A stretch of 64,000 nt of DNA from JAJPHW01 sp963799065 (GCA_963799065.1 CAWCVJ010000001.1:1922001-1986000); one strand, 5' to 3'. Shown: positions 20,238-29,200, numbered from the stretch's first letter. Notes: generated by a model from the letters alone, not told the origin. Translations and numbers: made by a program.

Positions 20238-20509
20238 CTAACGATACACATCCTTGCGATGGCCGGCCTCGAGCACTACGACGGTAATGCGCTCATCCCG
20301 AATGTCGCAGGTTAGCCGGTAATCGCCGACGCGATAGCGCCCAAGTCCGCCTTTGTCGCCGTGAAGAGTAGCCGACGGTGTTCCGCCGCAATCAACTTCT
20401 CGCGGAGAAGACCAAGGATAGAAGACTGCGCCTGACGATCGAGTTTGGTAATTTGCTTTTCCACCGTTCGCGAAATCTCAATTGTCCAGCGCCTACTTGC
20501 GGATGCCAA
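20238..20509 (-). pseudogene. RelE/ParE-type toxin gene, frameshifted
   Basis: The first frame gives WTIEISRTVEKQITKLDRQ and ILGLLREKLIAAEH, the N-terminal half of a RelE-superfamily toxin, then runs into a premature stop. One frame over, from about 20380, the rest appears: LHGDKGGLGRYRVGDYRL, TCDIRDERITVVVLEAGHR, KDVYR and the stop at 20238. One missing base explains the break. The residues G-DYR and H-R-DVYR are family hallmarks. As written no full toxin can be made without frameshifting. Confidence 0.8.
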
Positions 20510-20693
20510 GTCGCTCCAACTCGTCGAGCGTGATCGTGGGTTCGCGGCGTTCCAGCGCCGCGATTCCCTTCACGTAGTTCTCGCGCGCGTAAAAGCTCTG
20601 ACTGCGCCCGTTCTCTTTGGCGAGAGAATCGAGTTTCTGTTCGAGTTCAGCTTCGAGCCGTATGCCCAGCACGAGTGTTTAATGTTTAACATA
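20493..20693 (-). pseudogene. RelB/RHH-type antitoxin, N-terminus disrupted by a frameshift
   Basis: The C-terminal part LDSLAKENGRSQSFYAREN, then YVKGIAALERREPTITLDEL and ERLGIRK, is a typical ribbon-helix-helix antitoxin with a toxin-wrapping tail. The matching N-terminal strand (VLGIRLEAELE) is in another frame, from GTG 20672-20674. An extra base in the A-rich run near 20640 separates them. The frame as written starts MLNIKHSCWAYGSK, which does not resemble an antitoxin N-terminus. The stop overlaps the start of the toxin gene, the normal antitoxin-toxin order. Confidence 0.65.
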
Positions 20694-20758
20694 ACGGCAA
20701 TCGTCCCTGAAAAACGAGAAGCAACTCGCGACGCAATACCGCTGCAACGGTGGACCCG

Positions 20759-21385
20759 TCACCGCCGCTCCGTCATCACCAACGGCACGGGTTGGTCGTA
20801 CGGAGTAATTTTCACGATCATCGCCTTCCGTGAGTTAAACGCCGCCTCGGTAACCGGAAACAACACAATAATCGTTCCGCGTGCCGTCTGGCCCGGCGCG
20901 ATTTTCTGTTCTGGCAACAACGGGGCCAGCGGCGCCCGCTTGAGCTGCGGAAAGGCCGTGTAGTATCTATCGAAGTCCACCGCCGACGCCGCTGTATCGG
21001 AGAATGATCCGCTTGCGGTTTCCAAGTTCGCACCGATCTCATGGATGTAATACGTCTTCTCGCCCGGATTGCTAATCGACACATTAATCGCGACCATAAC
21101 CGCGCCTTGTCCGGCCACGTCTGCCGTCGTGATCATATCGATTGACCCTGTAGTCTGCGAGTGCGGACGCTGCACAAAACTGAACACCCCGGCAATCGCC
21201 AGAATAATCGTGACGCCGATGAGAACGATGCCCATCGGCGGAAGCTTCTTCGAAGGCGCACTCATCTCCTCCCCCATATGAAACGGAATCGGCGGAGGTG
21301 TCGAAGAAACCGGCGCCGATTCAACCGACGGGACATCTGCACCAGGAAGCGACGGAGTCGCGGGTTCAGGATTCTCAGCGCTCAT
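20759..21385 (-). CDS. Single-span membrane protein, function unknown
   Basis: 208 residues from ATG 21385, 7 bases after the polX stop, so probably co-transcribed. A Pro/Ser/Glu-rich N-terminal stretch of about 55 residues leads into one membrane helix (GIVLIGVTIILAIAGVFSFV). An external domain follows, with NVSISNPGEKTYYIHEIGANLET and KIAPGQTARGTIIVLFPVTEAAF. That domain resembles the beta-sandwich of DUF4352-like or telomeric-repeat-factor-like exported proteins. No catalytic motif is visible. Confidence 0.7.
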   Translation of the reverse strand: MSAENPEPATPSLPGADVPSVESAPVSSTPPPIPFHMGEEMSAPSKKLPPMGIVLIGVTIILAIAGVFSFVQRPHSQTTGSIDMITTADVAGQGAVMVAINVSISNPGEKTYYIHEIGANLETASGSFSDTAASAVDFDRYYTAFPQLKRAPLAPLLPEQKIAPGQTARGTIIVLFPVTEAAFNSRKAMIVKITPYDQPVPLVMTERR

Positions 21386-21392
21386 AAAAAGC

Positions 21393-23195
21393 TCACGACG
21401 CAATGCTTAAGTTCTGCGGCCAATCGTGCTTCATTGCCTTGGCAAACCGTTTCACCGGCAAAGTATTCAGCACATCATCCGCTGTAAGCCACGCTCGCCG
21501 CGCCTGCAAAAGTCCGTAGCAAATCTTATCCATGTGTGAAGTATGATGCGAATCCGTGTTGATGACGATGCGAATTCCGTGCTGTTTCGCCAACCGTAGG
21601 TGCCGGTCGTTGAGATCAAGACGGTCGGGATAAGCATTCAGCTCCATTGCAACCTTATGTTGAGCGGCCGCTCGAAAGACCGCTTCGATGTCAAATGGAT
21701 ACGCATCGCGACGCAACAGCAAGCGTCCTGTAGGATGCCCAAGAATCGAAGTATTGGGATTTTCGATGGCACGAATCAAGCGTGCGGTCATCTCTTCCGG
21801 TGACTGCCCAAAGTGCGAATGTACGCTGGCGATGACCAAATCCATCTGTTCCAGCACCGAGTCGGAAAGATCGAGCGACCCATCTCCCAGAATATCGACC
21901 TCGATGCCGGCGAAGACCTTAATCCCGCGATCCTCCGCGTCCACCGCGCGAATCCGTTGGATGTGCTGCACCGCACGTGGATCGTCCAGTCCATTGGCGA
22001 ACGCCAGGTTTTTCGAGTGATCGGTGATCGCCACGTACTCGTAGCCGCGAGCGCGCGCGGCTTCGGCCATCTCTCCGATGGTGTTGCGTCCGTCAGTCTC
22101 GACGGTATGCATGTGCACGTCGCCACGAATGTCGCGAATCTCGACGAGTCTTGGCAATGTGTGATTCTCGGCGGCTTCGATTTCGCCCAGGTTTTCGCGT
22201 AACTCCGGCGGGATATAGTCCAACTTCAATGTCGCGTAAATTTCTTCCTCCGTTTTTCCCGCCGCCGCAACTCCGTCTTCCAGCCGGGCCAAACTGTATT
22301 CATTCAGCGTGTAACCCATCTTCAATGCGCGTTGGCGGAGTGCGACATTGTGCGCTTTCGATCCCGTGAAATACTGCACGGCCGCGCCAAACGATTCCGG
22401 CGGCAGCAGCCGCACATCGACCTGCATCCCACCCCGCAGCCGGAAGCTGACCTTATTCTCACCGCGCGCGATGACGTCCATGAGGCCCGGCAACCTGACA
22501 ACGTGATCGATCAGAGGCTCACGCCGGGGTGCCTCGGCACACGCCGCCCCCGTAACCAGCACATCGAGATCGCCGACGGTCTCGCGGCCTCGTCGCAACG
22601 ATCCAGCTGGTGTAACCTTTTCCACGCCGGGATAACCCCTCAAGTGTTCGATGATCTTGTCCGCCTGAAGCTGCGCCGCATCGATCAGGAAACGTCCCGC
22701 AATGCGGCGATAGTCCTCAATTGCCTTCAGCAATTTTTTTTCGTGCTTCTCGCCCATTCGCGGCAGCTCGCGAATCTTGCCTTCGCGGGCCAGCTTTTCC
22801 AGGCCTTGGAGATCGCACACCTGAAACGTGCTCCAAATCAGCGCAATCGTCTTGGGACCAAGGCCCTGAATCTTGAACAATTCCAGCATCGAAGGATGGT
22901 ATTTCGACAACAGTTCGCCGTGCAACGCGAGTTTGCCGGACGCGAGGAGTTGTTGAAGGTTGGCTAACATGCCTTTTCCGATACCTTGGATGGCCAGCAC
23001 TTGTTTCGGCTCGCCAATCAGATCGGAAATCTGCTGATGTTGCGCTTCAATCGCTTCGGCCGCGTTGCGATAAGAACGAATACGAAAAGAATCCTGCCCG
23101 TCGATTTCAAGCAGGTCGGCAGTCTCGTAAAGGATGCCGGCGATAGCCTTATTGTCCACGGAAATAAGAGTAAATGATTGCGCCAGGAACAGCAT
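21393..23195 (-). CDS. polX: DNA polymerase/3'-5' exonuclease PolX
   Basis: 600 residues, the usual bacterial PolX length. Helix-hairpin-helix motifs near GIGKGMLANLQQLL and GLGPKTIALIW precede the X-family nucleotidyltransferase core: GSLRRGRETVGDLDVLV supplies two Asp ligands and MQVDVRLLP the third. The C-terminal PHP domain has DVHMHTVETDGRNTI, VAITDHSK, GIEVDILGDG, SVHSHFG, GHPTGR and NTDSHHTSHM, all metal ligands intact. It fills gaps in base-excision or end-joining repair, with the PHP domain as exonuclease or AP endonuclease. It starts MLFLAQ; a GTG at 23159 is an alternative. Confidence 0.92.
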   Translation of the reverse strand: MLFLAQSFTLISVDNKAIAGILYETADLLEIDGQDSFRIRSYRNAAEAIEAQHQQISDLIGEPKQVLAIQGIGKGMLANLQQLLASGKLALHGELLSKYHPSMLELFKIQGLGPKTIALIWSTFQVCDLQGLEKLAREGKIRELPRMGEKHEKKLLKAIEDYRRIAGRFLIDAAQLQADKIIEHLRGYPGVEKVTPAGSLRRGRETVGDLDVLVTGAACAEAPRREPLIDHVVRLPGLMDVIARGENKVSFRLRGGMQVDVRLLPPESFGAAVQYFTGSKAHNVALRQRALKMGYTLNEYSLARLEDGVAAAGKTEEEIYATLKLDYIPPELRENLGEIEAAENHTLPRLVEIRDIRGDVHMHTVETDGRNTIGEMAEAARARGYEYVAITDHSKNLAFANGLDDPRAVQHIQRIRAVDAEDRGIKVFAGIEVDILGDGSLDLSDSVLEQMDLVIASVHSHFGQSPEEMTARLIRAIENPNTSILGHPTGRLLLRRDAYPFDIEAVFRAAAQHKVAMELNAYPDRLDLNDRHLRLAKQHGIRIVINTDSHHTSHMDKICYGLLQARRAWLTADDVLNTLPVKRFAKAMKHDWPQNLSIAS

Positions 23196-23262
23196 CTCGT
23201 TACCGGCAAGGGCATGTGTGGGAACGGCGCATTCTCCGACTCTTGCCTGCCCACCAAAATCT

Positions 23263-24267
23263 CTACTGCACCGGCGTCCCGTCGTTCACGCAACTGGCGG
23301 CGTCTGCCGAGGAGCGAATCGCGCCCGACTGATCGGCGCAGAAGGTGCGCCGTCCGAAGGCGTCGCCGCTCGGGGTTGCGATTAACTGGAAGCGAGAGGC
23401 GGGCGATCCTGCGCACTCGGACAACGCGAAGTTATAGCCGTGCTGCCTGCCGCCGGCTAATCCGCTGCCGATGAGCATGGCTTGATGTTCGTTGGGCTCG
23501 CCGCCGCCGAAGCCGTCGAGATCAGAGAGCGTGCAAGTGTAACCCACGGCAGGATAGGTTGCGGCGTAGGTGGTCTCGGCTGTGAGGATGGTCCGCACGG
23601 CCGCCAGAGTCATCGTTTCGTTCCCGAGGACATGCCTTCTCTCCATCGCTGGCTGCGGCTGCATCTGCATTTGTGGCTGATTCATGACTGTCATGGTGGG
23701 CGGCATGGCCGGGCCAATATGCGAGTTCATGCTATCGCTGACTTTCTTGAGCAGATCGGGATCGTCCAGAGGAAGGCGAAGGGTGATCTCGATTGCGCTG
23801 AGCCGCCAGATGCCAGACTCCATCTTCATTGAAAACGTCACGCGCGGCATAAACGACGCGGTGCGCTGTAGCTGGCCGTCTTTGTAGCTATGAAAAGAGA
23901 GATCGATGTCGTCGCGCTCACCCACGAGAGAATCCTTGTCGACGGCAACCTCGAGCTTTACGTTCGTTTTGGGGTCGTCCACAGATAAAAGAATTGGCCC
24001 GGTCTCGAAGGTTTGGAATCTGCCCTGATTTGGGATTTGGGTGACTGTTGAGTACTGCTTCAATTTGTCCAATGCGCCAGATTTTTCGAGGGCCGCGCGA
24101 GTGACCTCGGGCAGGTGCTTCTTGAAAGTTCCGGTTTCTTTGCTAAAAAACATTTCCATCAAGGCTTGGCGGGCGGTTTGCGGCGGCGCTTCCTGCGCGG
24201 TCGCGGCCAAGGAGCAGACGCCATATAAGAAGATAGCGGGCATAACCACGGCGACGATTTTTCGCAT
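23263..24267 (-). CDS. Secreted protein with a pilin-like C-terminal domain
   Basis: About 334 residues from the ATG of MRKIVAVVMPAIFLYGVCSLAATAQ, a clear signal peptide. The ATG 39 bases earlier is less likely. Residues ~30-200 form an alpha/beta domain with no family recognised. After a Met/Gln/Pro-rich linker (MNQPQMQMQPQPAMERR), the last ~110 residues read TLAAVRTILTAETTYAATYP, VGYTCTLSDLDGFGG and so on, with four Cys. That resembles the globular part of acidobacterial type IV pilin-like proteins but lacks their prepilin helix. The linker and pilin-like tail appear to be fused onto a periplasmic protein. Confidence 0.7.
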   Translation of the reverse strand: MRKIVAVVMPAIFLYGVCSLAATAQEAPPQTARQALMEMFFSKETGTFKKHLPEVTRAALEKSGALDKLKQYSTVTQIPNQGRFQTFETGPILLSVDDPKTNVKLEVAVDKDSLVGERDDIDLSFHSYKDGQLQRTASFMPRVTFSMKMESGIWRLSAIEITLRLPLDDPDLLKKVSDSMNSHIGPAMPPTMTVMNQPQMQMQPQPAMERRHVLGNETMTLAAVRTILTAETTYAATYPAVGYTCTLSDLDGFGGGEPNEHQAMLIGSGLAGGRQHGYNFALSECAGSPASRFQLIATPSGDAFGRRTFCADQSGAIRSSADAASCVNDGTPVQ

Positions 24268-24424
24268 GGACGGTCTCCTGACAGGTGTACGGGAAGATGG
24301 TTTCATAATCCCGAAAAGGGCTCTAGTTACGGAGGTAAGGACGAAGACAACCTCGCGCAGTCGATCCGCATCCCATTTTCTTTACCGAATCCCTTACAAT
24401 TTAGGCTGTCGGCAAAATAATCTC

Positions 24425-24727
24425 TTGGACATTCAATCAAGCTCGAACAAGAAGAGCGTAGCTTTCAAGCTGCTGCTTGGGCTTTGCGTTTTTCTGGTGG
24501 GATTGATTGGTGTGATCCAGGTCATCCATGTGCATACGGATGACGCGAAGATTCCGGCGCATGAGTGTTCGATTTGTTCGGTGGCTCACGCTGGAATTTT
24601 AGTTAATACGCTGCCTCAGCCGGTCCCAGTCTTTCGTTCAACCACTCTCGCGTCGTTGCCTGTCGTTAAAGGCGAACTGCGACGAACGGCGCTCTCGCTT
24701 TACATTCGTCCGCCTCCTTCGGTTTAA
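24425..24727 (+). CDS. Small membrane-anchored His/Cys-rich protein upstream of the TonB receptor
   Basis: About 100 residues. The frame opens far upstream at 24041, antisense to the previous gene. The likely start is TTG 24425, although no good ribosome site is visible, so the start is uncertain. One membrane helix (FKLLLGLCVFLVGLIGVIQVI) is followed by HVHTDDAKIPAHECSICSVAH, a cluster of His and Cys that could bind metal, as in DUF2946-like proteins next to TonB-dependent receptors. A Pro-rich tail ends in RPPPSV. It lies 92 bp before the receptor and is probably co-expressed with it. Confidence 0.6.
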   Translation: MDIQSSSNKKSVAFKLLLGLCVFLVGLIGVIQVIHVHTDDAKIPAHECSICSVAHAGILVNTLPQPVPVFRSTTLASLPVVKGELRRTALSLYIRPPPSV

Positions 24728-24819
24728 GTCTGCGATTTGTTCCTGCCGCTCAGCGTTCCCTGTCGAACGCGGTTCGGCAATTTTCCACGCAGCTTTTACC
24801 AACACTTCAGGAGAGACTC

Positions 24820-27678
24820 ATGCATAGCTTTTTCAGCCGTTTCCGTATGCTTTTGGGCGCGTCTTTTGTATTGGTTTCCGCGTTATTTTTGAGCGCTCAA
24901 TCCGGTGGCAATTCCAGTTCGATTAGCGGCATCGTCAAAGACCCTTCCGGGGCGGTTATCCCCGGCGCGACGGTCGAAATTCACAACCCGGTCAGCCATT
25001 TTGACCGGTCAACCATTACCGACGGCACGGGCAAGTTTGCTTTTACAAACATTCCGTTCAATCCGTACCATCTGAGCGTGACCGCCACGGGTTTTGCCGC
25101 CTATTCTCAAGATGTTGAAATTCAATCTGCGGTGCCCTTAGTTGCGATCGTGAGCCTGACGATAGGCTCGTCTGAAAGCGTAACTGTCGAGGCGGGCGGG
25201 GATCTCGTGGAGAACGATCCAACAGGACACACCGACGTAGATCGCGCGTTGTTCGACAAGGTGCCGCTCGAAAGCCAGTCCTCGTCGCTAAGTTCTCTGG
25301 TGACGCTGGCCTCGCCGGGAGTGTCGGCAGATTCAAATGGTCTCTTTCACGGACTTGGCGACCACGCATCGAACTCATTCTCGGTAGACGGCCAGCCCAT
25401 TACCGACCAGCAGAGCAAGGTTTTTTCTAATCAGGTTCCTCTTGATTCCATCGAGTCGCTTGAAGTTATTCCGGGAGCTCCGCCCGCGGAGTATGGCGGC
25501 AAAACGAGCCTTGTGATCGTCGCGACTACTCGGTCTGGCCTGGGCTCGAAAACGCCCCATGGCAGCGTGAATGCCTCCTACGGGTCGTTTGGCTCGTCGA
25601 ACATAGGCTTTGACCTTGCTTATGGCGGCGATAAGTGGGGAAATTTCATCTCGGCGAACGGGCTGAATACGGGGAGATTCCTAGATCCGTCGGAATTTAT
25701 CGTGATGCACGACAAAGGCAACGAGGAAAACATTTTCGACCGGGTGGACTACCAACTTTCGTCAAACGACTCGATTCATCTGAATCTCGGCTTCAGCCGC
25801 TCCTGGTTTCAGACGCCCAATTCGTATGACTCGCAGAACGCGACTCCGTGGAACGGAGTCACTGTCAGTAATAATGGCCTTGATCCGAATGGCATCGCAG
25901 TCGGGCCTGCGGACCAGCGGTCGAAGATCGACACCTTCAATATCGCTCCCACCTGGACCCGCGTGATCAATCCGACCACGGTGCTGACCTTCGGCGGCTT
26001 TGTTCGAAGGGACGCCTATAACTACTACCCGAGTAGCAACCCATTTGCGGACCTCGGCCCACCGAATCTGCAGCAGCAAACTCTTTCGCAATACCGGACA
26101 CTTACAAACACCGGCGCCCGGGCAGATGTCACTCACGTGCGAGGCATCAACAACATCAAGGCCGGGATTACTTATCAGCAGACATTCCTCAGGGAAAACG
26201 ATACTCTCGGAATCGTCGATCCAAATTTCAACGCACCGTGCCTGGATGCCAATGGCGTTCCGGTTTTTGTTGCGAACCCGGGTTTGAATGACCCCAGTAA
26301 TTGCCCCGGGGCGAGTTCTACGAATCCCCTTCTTTACCCGGGGCCATTCTTGGCAAATCCTGGCTTCAATTCATTGCTTGGGTGTTACGATTTAACGCGA
26401 TCAACACCATCTCCGGCGGACGGCTGTTCCAACTCCACCAGCGGCTTGTATGCATTTCACGGGCATACAGATGTAAAAGAACTCGCACTCTATATTCAGG
26501 ATTCGATCAGCATAAAGAACTGGTCCTTCAACCTGGGAATTCGCGGCGATCTTTACAATGGTCTGGTGGTGGCCAGGCAGGCCGAGCCGCGCCTCGGCGT
26601 TGCCTACAACATCAAACGGACGAATACAGTGCTCCGAGTTTCTTACGCGCGCACGCTGGAAAGTCCCTTCAATGAGAATCTGATACTTTCGAGCACGGGC
26701 TGCGCAGATCCCGTCTTGAATCCGCTTCTGGCCTGCTCTCAGCCCGCGTCTGCAGGAGCGACGCCATTTAATCCCGGTTATCGCAATGACTTCCATGCCG
26801 GACTACAGCAGGCGTTTGGCAAGTACGCGGTAATCAGTGGGGATTACATTTGGAAATACACCCACAATGCCTACGACTTCAGCGTGCTGGGCGCAACCCC
26901 TGTTACCTTCCCGATCGACTGGCACAATTCCAAAATCCCTGGTTATGCCGTCCGCGCCAGCGTACCGGATTTCCATGGCTTCTCGGCTTTAGTGGTTCTC
27001 TCGAGCGTGGCGGCGCGTTTCTTTACCCCGCAGATTGGCGGCGCGGGTGCGGTTCCGGCTGTGGCCTTTAGCGGTGGAAGTACGCCTTTTCGTATCGACC
27101 ACGACGAAAGGTTCAACCAAACGACACACGTTCAATATCAGCCTTGGAAGCAGGGCCCATGGGTGGGCTTCAACTGGCGATACGACAGCGGACTCGTGGC
27201 CGGGCAAACGCCATGTTTCGGAGGCAATTGTGCCCAAGGGATAACGGTAGGGGGCACAAACTATATCCAACTGACGGATTCGTTCGGTACGCCTCTCACC
27301 GCGGATCAGGAGTTCCAGGCCGGCCTGTTCTGCGGTGCGCAACGCGCGACCCCAACCACGCTGATCGGGGTGAGTGTACCGGGCGCTTCCGCACTTGCTT
27401 GCCCAGTGTCTCAGTTTGGTTCCAGGCTACTTCAGGTACCGGCTCCGAACTCCGAGAATGACGACAAAAATCCCCCGCGCATTGCCTCGCGAAACCTGTT
27501 CGACGTTTCGCTAGGAGACGACAATCTGTTTAAAGCTGAGCGATATAAGTGGAGCTTGACCCTGACGGCGGTTAACATCACCAATAAATACGCTCTGTAT
27601 AACTTTCTCTCCACCTTTAGCGGAACTCACTACGTCACTCCGCGGGCGTTAACCGCGCAGTTAGGCTTTCATTTCTAA
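24820..27678 (+). CDS. TonB-dependent receptor, Oar-like, with carboxypeptidase-regulatory domain
   Basis: 952 residues with a signal peptide (LLGASFVLVSALFLSAQ). Residues ~30-115 are a CarboxypepD_reg-like beta-sandwich (SISGIVKDPSGAVIPGATVEI...DGTGKFAFTNIP). A plug-like region follows (SFSVDGQPITDQQSKVFSNQ, EVIPGAPPAEYGGKTSLVIV) and then a long barrel ending in an aromatic residue (TAQLGFHF), the signal for outer-membrane assembly. Acidobacterial Oar-type receptors take up unknown, often plant-derived, carbohydrates or siderophores. An AGGAGA site precedes the ATG. The His/Cys-rich small protein just upstream may point to a metal complex as ligand, but this is inference. Confidence 0.88.
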   Translation: MHSFFSRFRMLLGASFVLVSALFLSAQSGGNSSSISGIVKDPSGAVIPGATVEIHNPVSHFDRSTITDGTGKFAFTNIPFNPYHLSVTATGFAAYSQDVEIQSAVPLVAIVSLTIGSSESVTVEAGGDLVENDPTGHTDVDRALFDKVPLESQSSSLSSLVTLASPGVSADSNGLFHGLGDHASNSFSVDGQPITDQQSKVFSNQVPLDSIESLEVIPGAPPAEYGGKTSLVIVATTRSGLGSKTPHGSVNASYGSFGSSNIGFDLAYGGDKWGNFISANGLNTGRFLDPSEFIVMHDKGNEENIFDRVDYQLSSNDSIHLNLGFSRSWFQTPNSYDSQNATPWNGVTVSNNGLDPNGIAVGPADQRSKIDTFNIAPTWTRVINPTTVLTFGGFVRRDAYNYYPSSNPFADLGPPNLQQQTLSQYRTLTNTGARADVTHVRGINNIKAGITYQQTFLRENDTLGIVDPNFNAPCLDANGVPVFVANPGLNDPSNCPGASSTNPLLYPGPFLANPGFNSLLGCYDLTRSTPSPADGCSNSTSGLYAFHGHTDVKELALYIQDSISIKNWSFNLGIRGDLYNGLVVARQAEPRLGVAYNIKRTNTVLRVSYARTLESPFNENLILSSTGCADPVLNPLLACSQPASAGATPFNPGYRNDFHAGLQQAFGKYAVISGDYIWKYTHNAYDFSVLGATPVTFPIDWHNSKIPGYAVRASVPDFHGFSALVVLSSVAARFFTPQIGGAGAVPAVAFSGGSTPFRIDHDERFNQTTHVQYQPWKQGPWVGFNWRYDSGLVAGQTPCFGGNCAQGITVGGTNYIQLTDSFGTPLTADQEFQAGLFCGAQRATPTTLIGVSVPGASALACPVSQFGSRLLQVPAPNSENDDKNPPRIASRNLFDVSLGDDNLFKAERYKWSLTLTAVNITNKYALYNFLSTFSGTHYVTPRALTAQLGFHF

Positions 27679-27711
27679 AGACGCTGGTATCCAACGGGGT
27701 CAGGATGCGGA

Positions 27712-27748
27712 CGAAAAACGGGCGCTTGAGAGGAGGTCCCGAGCGCCC
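27712..27748 (-). terminator. Rho-independent terminator of the Crp-family gene
   Basis: Read leftward, GGGCGCT (27748-27742) pairs with AGCGCCC (27726-27720) around a 15-base loop, followed by GTTTTT. It sits 40 bp beyond the stop of the leftward Crp gene and also faces the end of the receptor gene. Confidence 0.65.
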
Positions 27749-27789
27749 AAGCCGCCTTTCGTTTAACACTCTTCCAACTCTGTCGTACC

Positions 27790-28506
27790 CTACGACGCCA
27801 ATTCTTCCAGCGCTAAGCGATTTCGTATCACTAACGTAGCGCCATCCAACCGAATCAGGTCTCTTTTCTTCAGATCGCTGAGCAGACGGGTGACGGTTTC
27901 CCGCGAAGAGCCGATCATTTGCGCCATCTCTTCGTGGGTTGCATTGGAGCGGATCCGGACCTCCGCTGCTTCTGGCCGCTCCCGCCCCGGAGTCCACGAA
28001 AGCAATAGACGAGCCAGTTTGCCGGCGGAAGAGCGGGCGAGGACCAGTTCGTGAATGTCGCGATAGGCGGCCTGGAATTCGCGGCTGAGAGTTTGCGTCG
28101 CATGCAGGCCTGCTTCGCTGTTGCTTTCGAGCAGATGTAAAAGCACATCGCGCTCGACAAAATTGACCTGGCACGGCATCGAGGTTTCGGCGGTCAGTTC
28201 GTAGGCCTCGCCTGTAATGACGGCACTCAGCCCTAGAACGGTTCCGGCGTCCGCCATACGCAGGATGAGGACTTTGCCATTGCGCGACGTGGTGGAGAGC
28301 TTGACCTTGCCGGAGCACAAAATAAAGACCCCTCGTGGGGTTTGGCCTTCGACGAACAGCAAGGCTCCCCCAGGATAGGTCGCCAAATGACTCCCGTGAC
28401 TTAACCCTTTGAGACCGGTCAGGGATAAAGCGCAGAACCAAGGACTCTTGCGCAACTTGCAACTCAAACAATTTTCACTCATAGGCAGGCCATAGGGAGA
28501 GTTCAT
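27790..28506 (-). CDS. Crp/Fnr-family transcriptional regulator
   Basis: 238 residues from ATG 28506, chosen for the AGGAGA site 6 bases upstream. The N-terminal MSENCLSCKLRK...WFC Cys cluster looks like an Fnr-type iron-sulfur or redox site (three or four Cys within 25 residues). A cyclic-nucleotide-like beta roll follows (YPGGALLFVEGQTPRGVFILCSGKVKLSTTSRNGKVLILRM) and then a winged helix with NATHEEMAQMIGSSRETVTRLLSDLKKRDLI, where the E-SSRETVTR recognition helix is Crp/Fnr-typical. It probably responds to oxygen or redox state. The frame stays open for another 154 codons upstream (next entry). Confidence 0.9.
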   Translation of the reverse strand: MNSPYGLPMSENCLSCKLRKSPWFCALSLTGLKGLSHGSHLATYPGGALLFVEGQTPRGVFILCSGKVKLSTTSRNGKVLILRMADAGTVLGLSAVITGEAYELTAETSMPCQVNFVERDVLLHLLESNSEAGLHATQTLSREFQAAYRDIHELVLARSSAGKLARLLLSWTPGRERPEAAEVRIRSNATHEEMAQMIGSSRETVTRLLSDLKKRDLIRLDGATLVIRNRLALEELAS

Positions 28507-28968
28507 GGTTTTCTCCTGATACGTAATTCTTGGATCGAGATCGCTTGCGGTCAATGGCTGGATCAGGTGCATACCTCGCACTTCGTTACGGCTGATGCGG
28601 ACATCCCGTGTGGATGCCAGCAGTCCGGCGGCGATGAGGCGCGAGTCGCGTTCGGCGGACTGCAGCGCTCCCGCAAGTTCCCAGCCCGCGCTGGGATCTG
28701 CGTCCGCGCTCCAATGCACGGAACAGGCAAATAAAAACAGCGGATCGTACGCCCCGCGATAGGGCTGCCTTCCGCCTGTCGAGAGAGATGTGATCGGTGG
28801 TAGTAGAGCCGCGTTAGGCAGGCTGCATCCAGATTTCGCCGCATGTCCTTGCCCGTCCAAAAGGTGCATCGAGGGCTCGGTTCGCGCCGCCGATAGCACC
28901 GGCACACCCGCCAGCGGTGCCAGAACACGATATTTCGCAGTCTTTCCGCCGCCGTGAGCCCTGTACAT
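28507..28968 (-). other. In-frame coding-like extension upstream of the Crp gene
   Basis: From ATG 28968 (GAGGG three bases upstream) the frame runs without a stop into the Crp gene, adding 154 residues. The extension reads like protein, not random frame: ITSLSTGGRQPYRGAYDPLF, FACSVHWSADADPSAGWELAG and ALQSAERDSRLIAAGLLAST suggest helical repeats. Either a 392-residue fusion is made, or this is a decayed upstream gene that lost its stop, with Crp translated from its own site at 28506. No family was recognised with certainty. Confidence 0.4.
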
Positions 28969-29151
28969 ACACCCTCACTGAAAAACTCAACATTGTCTCG
29001 GGGGAAGATGACTCATGCATAGGCATTTTCCGGGCCATTCTCACGGGCTGAACAATCTCTTCAAATAAGGGACTTAGTCGCGCCAGCCGAAGTTTCCCGA
29101 TCTCGCAATGGCGGGTCAACGGCAGAGGTGCCGAGCGAACGGCAACATAGC

Positions 29152-29171
29152 AGTGTACGCTGGCGTACACT
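29152..29171. promoter_or_regulatory. 20-bp palindromic operator
   Basis: AGTGTACGC-TG-GCGTACACT is a 9-bp perfect dyad with a 2-base centre. A TATATT -10-like box lies at 29192-29197. It sits in the 230-bp gap between the leftward frame starting at 28968 and the small rightward gene. The shape fits a dimeric repressor such as a LexA-like protein. The cognate regulator is not known. Confidence 0.6.
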
Positions 29172-29200
29172 TTACGAATACGAATTGTTGCTATATTTTG

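Noticed and set aside
28563..28928. 121-residue alternative frame upstream of the Crp gene
   Set aside because: Arg/Cys/Pro-rich shadow; the overlapping frame in phase with Crp reads far more like protein.
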